Part shown: positions 18,901 to 26,753 of the stretch, one piece after another
How positions within the stretch are numbered: position 1 is the stretch's first letter
Layout: every line of letters starts with the position of its first letter
Origin: Paenibacillus pabuli NBRC 13638
GTDB lineage: Bacteria; Bacillota; Bacilli; Paenibacillales; Paenibacillaceae
Assembly (NCBI RefSeq): GCF_001514495.1
Contig: NZ_BCNM01000013.1
Coordinates: 1-64,000 of the forward strand
Direction of reading: 5' to 3'
DNA: 64,000 nt
Notes under the pieces: model-generated
The model's database searches: none
What the model saw: the letters and a program-made list of their open reading frames with translations, nothing else
Told to the model about the DNA's origin: nothing
Position numbers and translations under genes: made by a program

Positions 18901-19493
18901 CCACCCGTCCCGTCCCAATTCGCTACGTCAGCTACATCGAACAGGTTCGCTGCGCGATTGGTAAATCGATATTCAAATTCGTTTGCAGCTTCCAGCGCCT
19001 CGGTCGAATTCGGCTCATCCGTCAGAATTCCCACCCCAACATGTTCGTGTGTCGGCATGTCCCATTCGAAACCGGAGAAAATTGTCTTGCCTGCGTATTT
19101 GCCTGCTCCCTGAAGTGCTTTGATCTGTGGCACCTGATATTCATTCATTCCTTTGGACATCGGAATTGGTCCAGTAGAAATTACGTCTCCGTTGTGATCC
19201 CGCTTGGATAACCGCAAATGATCCGTAAGCGCGATCCAGTCCAGACCATACTTCGTCAGTCCCGCATCGAGTACATTTTCGAGCGAATTCTGCGCATCAT
19301 CGGACTCAAACGTATGTACATGCAAATCTCCCGTTTGCCATGAACCTGTCGCCGAGCTGTTGGTTGGTGTGTTATCTCCCGCATCCGCATAAGTTACCGC
19401 AGCAGGGAAAGCTCCCATTACAAGGCCCGTAGCCAGTGGTATAAGCGTAAGCATAGCAAGCATTTTCTTTCCTTTATCGTTGAACAAAATCAT
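15942..19493 (-). CDS. secreted PHP-domain protein with Ig-like and three SLH domains
   Basis: About 1183 residues from the ATG at 19493. Signal peptide (KGKK, hydrophobic core, cut near TYADA), then a PHP/CehA-type metallohydrolase domain (D56LHVH60, ALTD91H92, NHPSRGK, NSDYHF), an atrophied bacterial Ig domain (ISWSSSNPELMDEQGKL), a further Ig region, a DUF5011-like domain (DREIPVITLQGSSQMTLTVGD), a Gly/Ser then Pro-Thr linker, and three SLH repeats with GYIDGTF, GYSDNTF and GYTDNTV. The SLH repeats should bind pyruvylated wall polymer, placing a phosphoesterase-like enzyme on the surface. The start is uncertain: GGTGG is weak at 19493, and another Met follows AAAGGAAAG ten residues on. The substrate is unknown. 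Confidence 0.88.
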   Translation of the reverse strand: MILFNDKGKKMLAMLTLIPLATGLVMGAFPAAVTYADAGDNTPTNSSATGSWQTGDLHVHTFESDDAQNSLENVLDAGLTKYGLDWIALTDHLRLSKRDHNGDVISTGPIPMSKGMNEYQVPQIKALQGAGKYAGKTIFSGFEWDMPTHEHVGVGILTDEPNSTEALEAANEFEYRFTNRAANLFDVADVANWDGTGGRAYTTHQDALAAINWLATKYPTTSYAMINHPSRGKNKYTIADFREFNDLAPQVVFGIEGMLGNQMEPDRGGYNTTYNVADPTADDGYKYRTYGGVDYMVAKVGGLWDALLGEGRHFWNYGNSDYHFKTIDTNSSGYFPGEYAKTYSWVDGTGMQAVLEGLRSGKSFSVFGDLINALDFTASGAGAQAEMGGDLGVTQGDEVELKIRFKSPTTSNNYEKPINSVTSAGQIPMVDHVDLIAGDVTGKAQKGTAAYNKDTNDSTQVLATFTSNDWTTDAEGYNVITYKIKATDQDKYFRLRGTNLGMNVTGETVNGEPQLDPKITTADATTRFNEINDKNYGDLWFYSNPIFVSATPYSDAQAVTDTLQAIDLGNLNAVTSDLTLPVEGKHGATISWSSSNPELMDEQGKLLTQPENNERLELTATVQRGSVSDTKTFNVIVEGTNNQILVLKANMTTADGQPYHTDTWTNQSVTVSVTSAVYAPATSAIIEFSRDGGQTYEPYTGNTPLEVTEPGEHKLLFRATDDLSETYTLPLVVKIDREIPVITLQGSSQMTLTVGDPYNEPGAQATDNVGIRGSVQMDGTVNTQAAGIYTLRYNVKDIAGNAAQEVTRTVTVQARSGNDGGGSGGGNSGGNSGGSTPSVPTTPTVPTTPTIPTTPTNPETGPGSSTEVKVEVEANQPVQTGLKDIVQFNAPAGAIGQKDTLQLSVVSQDQLQNPASLNVLGQAVQITRSGGRTLNDQAALSLQYDASKLSQGAQPAIYYYNESRQSWVFIGGKTNAPGTVSAKVTHLGTFVVSSYTPANLSDLNGHWASDYADRLIGMDVIQGYIDGTFQPSKKITRAEFVTLISKAMALKSVQSDTTFADQGSLPGWAKSDIAAAVQAGIVKGYSDNTFKPNETITRAEMAVMMANALKLSADAQSGTSNDAVKPSFTDESQTPAWAQEALNTAVQAQIVNGYTDNTVRAGNMTTRAEAAAMIYKLLLALHV

Positions 19494-19708
19494 CCCACCA
19501 CCGTTCTGAGTTGTTGTGTCGGGAGTAAATATAAGAGACTTTGAGGGCAGGGTCAACGCAATGAAAGCGCCTATTAAAAATTTGACATATATCTGCATTG
19601 CTTTACATTTTGTTAACGATTTCTTTTACTTGGTATATGAAGATCATACTCAGTCTTACTCCATATTAAGGTCTTGAAATGTGCTAGAGAGAAGTTGCAA
19701 GAGGGTGA

Positions 19709-19843
19709 AGAAAAATTCGGATTTTGTTCACCATTCAGGGAATTTCCACCACCGCTAGTGGTCTATTAGGAATATGGCTGGCTTCCGTTCTGGCGTATTA
19801 TACATACTCAATTTTTTACATATTTATCAACCGACTTTTGTAG
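19709..19843 (+). pseudogene. possible C-terminal relic of a membrane protein
   Basis: An open stretch without a good start encodes RKIRILFTIQGISTT followed by the hydrophobic segment GLLGIWLASVLAYYTY and ends FINRLL-stop. It looks like the last membrane helix of a transporter, with everything upstream lost. No family is assigned with confidence. Confidence 0.3.
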
Positions 19844-19972
19844 CGTCTTTTTTTGTACAGTAATTAGTACAACAGCGAAACTACTTGTAGCTTAAGTCCC
19901 CTTATAAAAAACCGCGTGATTGGCTCGATGGAGCTTTGTCAGCATTTGAGCAACTAAAGGGATATAGAAACT

Positions 19973-20012
19973 CAGCGGCATTGTAGGACACAAATATCCT
20001 GGAATGCCGCTG
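19973..20012. repeat. hairpin in intergenic DNA
   Basis: CAGCGGCATT and AGGA pair with TCCT and AATGCCGCTG around a short loop. No T tract follows directly. It could be a mobile-element end or a relic terminator. Confidence 0.6.
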
Positions 20013-20055
20013 TATGATTCAGGTGTTAGGGTGATCACCTGTTACTTTACTGCCA

Positions 20056-20080
20056 TTAAACTATCCTGCCCGTTAGCGTA
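20056..20080 (+). repeat. dispersed repeat arm, copy F
   Basis: AAACTATCCTGCCCGTTAGC matches the arm at 21391-21415 and both arms of the copy at 52461-52550. Only the arm is present here. Confidence 0.5.
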
Positions 20081-20253
20081 ATCAAAATCGTGTATTAGTT
20101 AAACTACTTATTATCATCCACATAAGATTTGCACACTGAAAATTACCAGCATGACACTGCGTTGTTATTAGAGTCAAACCAAATAATCTCTGTGCAAAGC
20201 ATGTCATGTTGTTAAAACTTATTCTCTCTGTTTCATTTTACTAAGTCGCGTTT

Positions 20254-21114
20254 CTAATCATAGGTTTCCATTCTAAGAAATTCTGCTAAATTAGAACTAA
20301 ACGTTTCAGGTTCTTCTATAAACGGAAGGTGACCACAATCTTGTATCACTATTTTTGTCGAATTCTTTATTTCTGTATGCAGGATTTCAGCTGTCTCCCT
20401 ATTGAATAAGTGATCAAGTTCGCCAATAATGATTAGAACCGATTGACGGATTTCCTCTAATCGATTGGCAGCATAAGGCTTTGAGACGCGTGAAAGATTT
20501 GGGGGGAAGCGGCAAAAGTTACTAGTGTTTCGCACGTTGTCAATTGTTTTTAGCCAAGCATTTTCTTTTTTGGAAGCAGGAAAGTAATATCGCCAAAATG
20601 GATTAGTGATAAAAGTTTCAATAGCTTTTTCGCTTCCATTCAGCTTTACCTGAAAATGCTGCTTAATTCCCTGCCATAGCATACTTGCGGGATAGTTACG
20701 GCCGCTGACTGAAGGTGCCGCCAAGATGAGACGGTGAACACGATCGGGATAGGTCAGAGTGAAGTCAATTGCGACGCTGCCCCCCATGGATGAACCAACT
20801 AAGTTTACTTTTGGCAACCTAAGTGCATCAAGTAGCAACTTCAGATCTTCCACATTAGAGAAGAAAGTCCGTGGAGTGTCAGAATATCCATAGCCTCGCA
20901 AATCATAACCTATAACGAAATTATGGGCGGAAAACATCCGCATTTGCTCTTCCCAAATCCGATGATCATTGAAGTTGCCATGAATAAACACAATCGGCTC
21001 TCCACTACCTTTGCTTTCATAAAATAGAACTCCGCCCTGAACATCTATGTAACCTTGATTGAAAATAACATCACTCCCTTTATAGCAAGTCTGCCTTATG
21101 CAAGTTGTCTTCAA
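20254..21114 (-). CDS. alpha/beta hydrolase
   Basis: Serine hydrolase of the alpha/beta-fold family, probably cytosolic. Oxyanion motif HGNFNDHRIW, nucleophile elbow GSSMGGS, and catalytic His in DCGHLPFIEEPE. Length is about 270-286 residues. The start is odd: the only in-frame start before the fold is TTG at 21114, which overlaps the upstream ribbon-helix-helix gene by 35 bases, while a well-placed AAAGGGAGTG at the end of that gene precedes an out-of-frame ATG. Either a rare start (ATT after that site) or a small frameshift is possible. The context suggests cotranscription with the RHH gene. The substrate is unknown. Confidence 0.85.
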   Translation of the reverse strand: MKTTCIRQTCYKGSDVIFNQGYIDVQGGVLFYESKGSGEPIVFIHGNFNDHRIWEEQMRMFSAHNFVIGYDLRGYGYSDTPRTFFSNVEDLKLLLDALRLPKVNLVGSSMGGSVAIDFTLTYPDRVHRLILAAPSVSGRNYPASMLWQGIKQHFQVKLNGSEKAIETFITNPFWRYYFPASKKENAWLKTIDNVRNTSNFCRFPPNLSRVSKPYAANRLEEIRQSVLIIIGELDHLFNRETAEILHTEIKNSTKIVIQDCGHLPFIEEPETFSSNLAEFLRMETYD

Positions 21115-21307
21115 TAATGGATCGTAGTACCTCGGAGACAGAGTAATTGCCTTTGCCGCAACAACGGTCTATTTCATCCCAGCATTCCTCTGGCAAGGTA
21201 AGCGAGATTTTACGCGTGATGCCTATTGGCTTTCGGCCAGCACCAGGGCGAGCTCCACCTTGTTTTTTCGAATGTTTACAATTGGTCGTTAATTTATTTT
21301 CTGTCAT
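21080..21307 (-). CDS. ribbon-helix-helix DNA-binding protein
   Basis: 75 residues. A basic, Gly-rich N-terminus with GARPGAGRKPIG is followed by a ribbon strand RKISLTLPEE and two helices (CWDEIDRCCGKGNYSVSEVLRSIIEDNL), the CopG/Arc-type layout. Such proteins act as small dimeric repressors, often from plasmids or phages. The gene overlaps the alpha/beta hydrolase start and may regulate it. The ATG at 21307 has a GGTGATTAC context with only a weak ribosome site. Confidence 0.7.
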   Translation of the reverse strand: MTENKLTTNCKHSKKQGGARPGAGRKPIGITRKISLTLPEECWDEIDRCCGKGNYSVSEVLRSIIEDNLHKADLL

Positions 21308-21390
21308 AAGTAATCACCTGTTTTCATCATTACACATCCTAATTTGAAGGTCAATTACTGCTACCTTAATCAAATTCGGTCGGGCTTGGT

Positions 21391-21415
21391 GAAACTAACC
21401 TGCCCGTTAGCTTAT
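21391..21415 (+). repeat. dispersed repeat arm, copy E
   Basis: ACTAACCTGCCCGTTAGCTT, matching the 52461 copy and the 20056 arm. Confidence 0.5.
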
Positions 21416-21554
21416 ATGGAACAGATAATATTCTAATCGAAATTGGTACCATGTTCTTAACCTTTTCAGCAATGAACTGAGTGTGGAAAATCCCCTTTAT
21501 TATGTCGCCTATTGAGGCTTTGACTACATCGCTTTTTATTTAGATAGACATCTA

Positions 21555-21602
21555 ATCGGTACAAGTTCTTGTCCTTGGCTCGGGACATGAACTTGTACCG
21601 AT
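21555..21602. repeat. 20-bp inverted repeat
   Basis: Arm ATCGGTACAAGTTCTTGTCC and its complement with one mismatch, 8-base loop TTGGCTCG. The motif GTTCTTGTCC recurs at 21648-21657. It may be a transposon end, a protein-binding site or a hairpin. Confidence 0.7.
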
Positions 21603-21632
21603 AAAACAAAAAAGCCGCTAAAATAGCGACTT
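21603..21632 (-). terminator. rho-independent terminator
   Basis: On the minus strand GTCGCT-attttAGCGGC is followed by TTTTTTGTTTTAT. It sits downstream of the cydA remnant. Confidence 0.65.
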
Positions 21633-21669
21633 CAATGGGACTATGTTCTTGTCCCTCGACAAAAGTTCC

Positions 21670-21955
21670 CTACCAAAACCCTGCCAGCAGAGCACCTCCT
21701 GTTAAATAGGCCGAACTTAATACATGAAACACCTTGGAGAATGTTGCCGTACTCAGCATTGCTTGAACGGGTCAACGAACTTGCTGTTCCTGTGACTACG
21801 CCTACTGCAACAGAGATAACGAACCCTCGTGACCACCTCTCTGCCATTAGAATATAGTAAAGATCTTTCTTACGAATACGGATAAACTCGGCGAGTGAAA
21901 TCAGTAAAGGGATACCCACGCCAAGTGTCGCGAAAGTAACGTAATAAAAAAATGG
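21670..21955 (-). pseudogene. remnant of cytochrome bd oxidase subunit I (cydA)
   Basis: Two pieces of the CydA family in different frames. Near 21840-21955 the frame reads VTFATLGVGIPLLISLAEF followed by MAERWSRGFVISVAVGVVTGT, which is the N-terminal membrane region of subunit I. At 21670-21760 another frame reads FSKVFHVLSSAYLTGGALLAGFW, which corresponds to a later CydA helix. Several hundred codons are missing between them and the start is lost. Clearly non-functional. Confidence 0.75.
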
Positions 21956-22019
21956 AGCAGTCGCCGCCAGCGATACTGCTCCTTAATTTATTGAACTAAA
22001 GTGCTCTGTTAGTTTAGTG
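21951..22019. repeat. dispersed hairpin repeat, copy G
   Basis: AAAAATGGAGCAG-...-CTGCTCC hairpin followed by TTGAACTAAAG and TGTTAGTTTAG. It is related to 50260-50318 (AAAAATGGAGCAG, CTACTCC, TTGAACTATC). In both places it abuts a broken gene. Confidence 0.5.
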
Positions 22020-22090
22020 ATTACTTCATTAAGTATGGGATAATTGAATCGATCTGTATCCCTCGTGATGCTTTTAACAAAGACAGATTG

Positions 22091-23032
22091 TCAAACCAAG
22101 TGCGACAGTTCCTCTGTGAAAGATTCGTGAGCGGTTCTCCAACCCAAGCATTTTCGTGGTCTGTGGTTAATTAGATCTAGTGAACCGGCGAGATCTTCAT
22201 CCTCCACTTGAGTGAGATCGGTGCCTTTCGGGAAAAACTCTCGAAGCAAGCCATTCGCATTTTCATTGGAACCGCGTTGCCAAGACGAATATGGATCAGC
22301 AAAATAAACGTGCAGGTCATGGCTTGTTTCCAGATTGGCATAGCATGCAAACTCTTTTCCCCGATCAATCGTGGCTGTGAGAAAAGTACCTGTAGGATAC
22401 TGTGAGATGGCTACACCAAGTGCAATTTTCATGGACAAGGCGGGGCGATCAGGCATGAGAATGGCGGTATACAGACGGATTTTGCGTTCAATGAGCGTGG
22501 CTTCGCATCCTTTACTTTTCCCGCGACCCGATACGACGGTATCCAGTTCCCAGTGCCCAAATGTTTCACGGGAACGAACCTCCTTCGGACGATGGGAAAT
22601 AGACTTTCCTATGAGAAATCTACCGCGAGTTTCAGCCGGTTTCTGACGCTTTCCTTTGTGCCGAAGAACCTGTAACGTGCCTCGAACCAGACGCCCAGCG
22701 TAGAGCCAGCGATAGATGGTTTTAAAGGAGACCGGCGGCAAGCCTTGGATGCGGAAACGTTCCGTGATTTGCTCTGGAGACCACGTTGCCTGTAGTTTTT
22801 CCTCCAAGGAAATAGCGATGGCTTCGGACCATTTACCGGGTGAGATCGAAGCTTTACGACGTTCCTCATAAGCGCTCTGAGCCTGCTCTGCATGATAGGG
22901 TTACGATGAAGTAGCACGATCCAATTCACGACAAATCGTCGAAGGGTGCCTTCCCACCTCTTTTGCAATGGTTCGCGCACTTTGACCTTGCTTGTGGAGG
23001 ATTTCTAGCTTGCTGCATTTGCGAAGCAAATA
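22091..23032 (-). pseudogene. IS30-family transposase, disrupted
   Basis: DDE transposase of the IS30 family. The 238-residue catalytic part (22091-22807) is intact, with HWELDTVVSGRGKSKG, TATIDRGKEFACY and ADPYSSWQRGSNENANGLLREFFP. The same frame continues upstream into the HTH region (LEILHKQGQSARTIAKEVGR and HPSTICREL) but is broken by an in-frame TAA at 22901-22903. The first ~20 residues are missing where the element meets the end of the AraC gene. It is therefore a dead copy unless stop readthrough occurs. The outer end near 22090 has TTGTCAAACCAAGTGCGAC. Confidence 0.85.
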
Positions 23033-23034
23033 CG

Positions 23035-23877
23035 TTATGACTTCTGATAACTGCGGCGGAAGGCGCCGGGTGTAAGTCGTTCGAACTTCTTGAAGATTGC
23101 TCCATAATAGCTGGCAGATTCGAAGCCGACTTGACGAGCAATATCCTCCATCCCACGCTGCACATTGTCGAGCAGCAGTTCCTTGCTCTTGTTGACCCTT
23201 ACCTGATTAACATAGCTGATGGGACGAATGCCTGTCGTCTTCTTGAACAAATGACAGAAATATTCCGGTGTGACACAGATCAGTCCAGCCAGCGTTGGCA
23301 AAGTAATCTCTTCAGCATAATGCTGTTCAATATAATCCAGAACCGGTTTTAATCGCTCATACTGCTGCCCAACCGTATCGCTGCCCTCAACAGACACGCG
23401 TTGAATAATCTCTGTCAATAAGGTATAGAGGATGGCGGAGCAGGCGTAATTGCTTAATGTCTGCTCTTGTGGTGTTAAGGCAGCTTGCAGCAACTCCCGC
23501 ATTCGGGATAGAAGGTATTCAGGCGATGAAAGCGTGTATACGCATGTGTCGACAATACCAACGGTTTCAAACAAGCTCGCTGACCCATTGCCATCAAAAA
23601 TGATCCAGTCGACTTCCCAGCTCTCGAATAGCGCATAGTATTCGTGCTTCTGTCCAGGGAACAACAGCATGCCCATGCCTGGCTTGACGATATGTTCCGC
23701 TTCACTTAGCTTGAGTTTGCCCACTCCGCTGCGGCATTGTATCCACTGATAATCCTGAATGCCTTGGTCTCGGCATATGTGCTCCTGTTCATGATGCAGG
23801 CCGATGCCAAGCAAATAAAAAGGAAGCAGCTTATCTCGGGCAGATAATACTGGGAAATTGCGATTGGGAAGAGGCAT
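23035..23877 (-). CDS. AraC family transcriptional regulator
   Basis: 280 residues: N-terminal cupin-type sensor (about 15-150, with VKPGMGMLLFPGQKHEYYAL) and C-terminal double helix-turn-helix (about 175-278, EITLPTLAGLICVTPEYFCHLF then MEDIARQVGFESASYYGAIF). It is divergent from the GH42 gene across 116 bases and is the probable activator of that gene in response to a galactoside. An IS30 remnant begins immediately after its stop, but the ending (LTPGAFRRSYQKS) looks complete. Confidence 0.9.
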   Translation of the reverse strand: MPLPNRNFPVLSARDKLLPFYLLGIGLHHEQEHICRDQGIQDYQWIQCRSGVGKLKLSEAEHIVKPGMGMLLFPGQKHEYYALFESWEVDWIIFDGNGSASLFETVGIVDTCVYTLSSPEYLLSRMRELLQAALTPQEQTLSNYACSAILYTLLTEIIQRVSVEGSDTVGQQYERLKPVLDYIEQHYAEEITLPTLAGLICVTPEYFCHLFKKTTGIRPISYVNQVRVNKSKELLLDNVQRGMEDIARQVGFESASYYGAIFKKFERLTPGAFRRSYQKS

Positions 23878-23993
23878 GCGACTAACTCTCCTATTATCTT
23901 AATATTGTTATATCATATTAATTTTTTAAGATATTCACTCCAATTAATATAGCATATAATCGCAATATATTGATAAATAAAGGAGATCACAGG

Positions 23994-25979
23994 ATGACAA
24001 TTAAGATAGGAATTGATTATTATCCAGAGCAATGGACCCCGGAGTTATGGGAGAAAGATGCCCTACTTATGCAAGAGACGGGGGTTGCTGTTGTGCGAAT
24101 GGCGGAGTTCGCCTGGAGCCGAATGGAACCGACCGAGGGTGATTATCAGTTTGAATGGTTGGATGCGGCTATAGAAGTATTCGCTTCGCGTGGCATGGAA
24201 ATTGTGTTATGCACCCCCACCAATACCCCGCCAAACTGGATGACAACCCGTTATCCCGATGTGCTGCCCATGGATGAGCAACGTCAAATCATTCGGCCAG
24301 GTGTGCGTGGACATCGTTGCAACAACAGCTATTCCTTGAGAATGCTGGGCTCCAAATTTGTGGAAGCGATGTCACAGCGCTATGGTAAGCATCCCGCCAT
24401 CATTGGCTGGCAAATCGATAACGAGATGCACTACCAGGAATGCCATTGTGATACATGTAATCGTGCATTTGTCGCTTGGCTGCAGAAGCGTTACTCCAAT
24501 CTGGAAGAATTGAACCGGGAGTGGGGTACGGTCGTCTGGAGCGGCGAGTACAGCAGCTGGGCTGAGGTAACAACACCTCTCGGCACCAGCAAACCGATGA
24601 ATCCTTCCTATCTTCTGGAGTACAAGCGGTTCTGTTCCGACAGCGTAGGCCACCTGCTGGGATGGCAGCTTGATATTTTACGCCGTAACTGTCCCGGTCA
24701 ATTCGTGACGCATAACATGTGGCAATATCCCAATAGCTTGGACTATTATGATCTGCACAACGAATTGGACTTCGTCTCTGTCGATTATTATCCGAATGAG
24801 CTGTATCGCGATTATGGCGATCGGTTTCCGAGGAACGGAGCACTTACGCTGGACTTAGTTCGCGGCATCAAACGCCGGAATTTCTGGGTAATGGAACAAC
24901 TCAGCGGAGCACAGGGCGCCTGGATGCCGATTCAACGCACCCCCTATCCTGGACTGATCCGTGCTCGTTCTTGGCAGACAATCGCTCGCGGTGCGGATAT
25001 GGTCGTTCATTTCCGCTGGCGGAGTGCTACCGTTGGAGCTGAACAGTTCTGGCATGGGCTTATCGACCATAGCAATGTTCCTGGACGTAGGTTCAGGGAG
25101 TTCGCGGAGCTTACTCGCGAGGTGAACCAGTTAGGAGAACTGCTGGCCGACTCGACCATTGTTACCCAGGTTGCGATCCTGCATTCGCATGATCAGCATA
25201 CGGCGCTTTCCCTTCAACCGCAGGCGGAAGGGGGAATGCACTATATAGACAATTTGTCCTCTATGCATAATGCATTGCTGAAAATGGGCGTCGGTACGGA
25301 CGTTATCAACTGGACCGAGGAGCTCGACGGGTACAACCTGGTCATTGTCCCTTCTCTCTTCCTATTAAGTGAAGAAGTAGCACAGCGACTGGAGCGATTC
25401 GCAGCCAAGGGTGGTACGGTTGTTCTCACCAATCGGACTGGCGTGAAGAACATGCGGAACGTATGTGAGATGCTGCCTCTACCTGGGCTACTGGCGGAAG
25501 CGGCGGGTGTTGTCGTAAGTGAATATGATGCAATCGGCAACAGTGAGCATCGGATACGGAACGCGGAGGGCAAGACATTCGCTGCGAAGCAATGGTGTGA
25601 TCTACTGGAACTGCGAGGTGCAGAGCCGATCGCCTGGTATGACAACGACTTTTACGAGGGTGTACCGGCGGTTACTGTCAATAAGCTTGGTGAAGGTGAA
25701 GTGTATTATGTCGGCACTTGGCCGGAGCCATCGTATTTCTATCAGCTGTTTGAAGACATATTGAAGGAGAAGGATTTGGCGCCCAAGATCCGGCTGCCGG
25801 AAGGTGTCGAGCTGTCGATTCGAACGAAGGGGGAGCAAAGCTTTCTGTTCCTGATCAATTTGACGAATGAGCAACGAGAGATTACACTGGACGTTCCTTA
25901 TCACAGCTTGTTGACCAGCGAAAGATTGGATCAGAAGTTGACTCTTCCAGCTCTGGGAGTAGATATACTAACTGTTTAA
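23994..25979 (+). CDS. GH42 beta-galactosidase
   Basis: 661-residue glycoside hydrolase family 42 enzyme. The TIM-barrel start IDYYPEQWTPELWEKD is typical, the acid/base Glu is E144 in QIDNEMHY, and the nucleophile is E301 in FWVMEQLSG. A zinc-type cluster follows the acid/base (CHCDTC). The trimerisation domain (about 390-590) and the C-terminal beta domain (SIRTKGEQSFLFLINLT) are both present. There is no signal peptide, so it acts in the cytosol on imported galactosides. ATG at 23994 follows AAAGGAG; the open frame begins eight codons earlier. It is controlled probably by the divergent AraC protein and ends in a strong terminator. Confidence 0.95.
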   Translation: MTIKIGIDYYPEQWTPELWEKDALLMQETGVAVVRMAEFAWSRMEPTEGDYQFEWLDAAIEVFASRGMEIVLCTPTNTPPNWMTTRYPDVLPMDEQRQIIRPGVRGHRCNNSYSLRMLGSKFVEAMSQRYGKHPAIIGWQIDNEMHYQECHCDTCNRAFVAWLQKRYSNLEELNREWGTVVWSGEYSSWAEVTTPLGTSKPMNPSYLLEYKRFCSDSVGHLLGWQLDILRRNCPGQFVTHNMWQYPNSLDYYDLHNELDFVSVDYYPNELYRDYGDRFPRNGALTLDLVRGIKRRNFWVMEQLSGAQGAWMPIQRTPYPGLIRARSWQTIARGADMVVHFRWRSATVGAEQFWHGLIDHSNVPGRRFREFAELTREVNQLGELLADSTIVTQVAILHSHDQHTALSLQPQAEGGMHYIDNLSSMHNALLKMGVGTDVINWTEELDGYNLVIVPSLFLLSEEVAQRLERFAAKGGTVVLTNRTGVKNMRNVCEMLPLPGLLAEAAGVVVSEYDAIGNSEHRIRNAEGKTFAAKQWCDLLELRGAEPIAWYDNDFYEGVPAVTVNKLGEGEVYYVGTWPEPSYFYQLFEDILKEKDLAPKIRLPEGVELSIRTKGEQSFLFLINLTNEQREITLDVPYHSLLTSERLDQKLTLPALGVDILTV

Positions 25980-26001
25980 GATCAGTAGCTTTTCATATTT
26001 A

Positions 26002-26049
26002 AGAAGGGATGTCTCACAAGGCTTAAGACCTTGAGGGGACATCCCTTCT
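26002..26049 (+). terminator. terminator of the GH42 gene
   Basis: AGAAGGGATGTC pairs with GACATCCCTTCT around a loop that has its own small AAGGCTTAAGACCTT stem. It lies 22 bases after the stop. Confidence 0.8.
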
Positions 26050-26069
26050 CTTATTTCACTAACATTATA

Positions 26070-26597
26070 TTACTGTCCATCCACTGTGAACCGATAACTT
26101 CCCGATTGAATTCCGATTATTGCATATGGACGACCATGCTCTTGCACATCATCATAGTCGATTGGAATTCCCCCCTCCATAACCACTGCTTGATCTAAAA
26201 TAATAGGTAACTTAACCCTGCCATAGGTATTCGGAGGAATGGTCACTGTTAACTGTCACTTAACGATGATATTCCGAGCAATTCCTTATATAACCATTCC
26301 AGAATATGCCCCATCCTATCATGGTTGCGAGAACGGGAATCGTCCGTCCAAAATTCGGGCATTGCAGTTTCTCCACGCTCAACAAATCGAATATAACTTG
26401 GATGTTCTGGCTGCATCATCATATCAAAGACGATATCATTTCGTTTCAACCCTGCCAGAGCACCAAATAAAAAGCGTAGTCCAATCTCCCCTGACTTAAG
26501 TTGTCTCCCGGATGTGGCGTGTAATAGCGCAGCTTCCACATCGGATCGATACTCTTCTTCCACAAGCTTGAAGTATAGCGGAATGGCCTGTAGCTTT
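26070..26597 (-). pseudogene. remnant of GH78 alpha-L-rhamnosidase C-terminus
   Basis: Two adjacent frames together resemble the end of a bacterial alpha-L-rhamnosidase. Frame one (26249-26597) reads IGLRFLFGALAGLKRNDI, then MMMQPEHPSYIRFVERGETAM and SRNHDRMGHILEWLYKELLGI, the barrel region after the catalytic residues. Frame two (26070-26247) reads VTIPPNTYGRVKLPIILDQA and IIGIQSGSYRFTVDGQ-stop, the C-terminal beta domain. A frameshift near 26250 separates them, and everything upstream of 26597 is lost. Non-functional. Confidence 0.75.
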
Positions 26598-26753
26598 TAC
26601 ATGTTTACTTCTGTGAAGCGGGAGTTAACGGGTTGTGAAATGTGGGCATTCTCCACTTTATACTTAAACTAGAAAGATTCTCCCAATAAACCGATAATGT
26701 TGAAGATGGCATATTACGCCCAGTTCATATTACATAGAAGGAGTTGCACACTT

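Larger units (their letters stand above)
19494..20253. other. 760-base intergenic region with remnants
   Basis: It holds the SLH gene promoter region, a possible membrane-protein relic (19709-19843), a strong hairpin (19973-20012) and a short arm of the dispersed repeat family at 20056-20080 (CTATCCTGCCCGTTAGCG). Nothing else coding is apparent. Confidence 0.6.
21308..21669. other. intergenic decay zone with large palindrome
   Basis: About 360 bases with no gene. It contains a repeat arm, a 20-bp inverted repeat (21555-21602) and a minus-strand terminator (21603-21632) that likely once served the cyd locus represented by the adjacent remnant. Confidence 0.6.
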
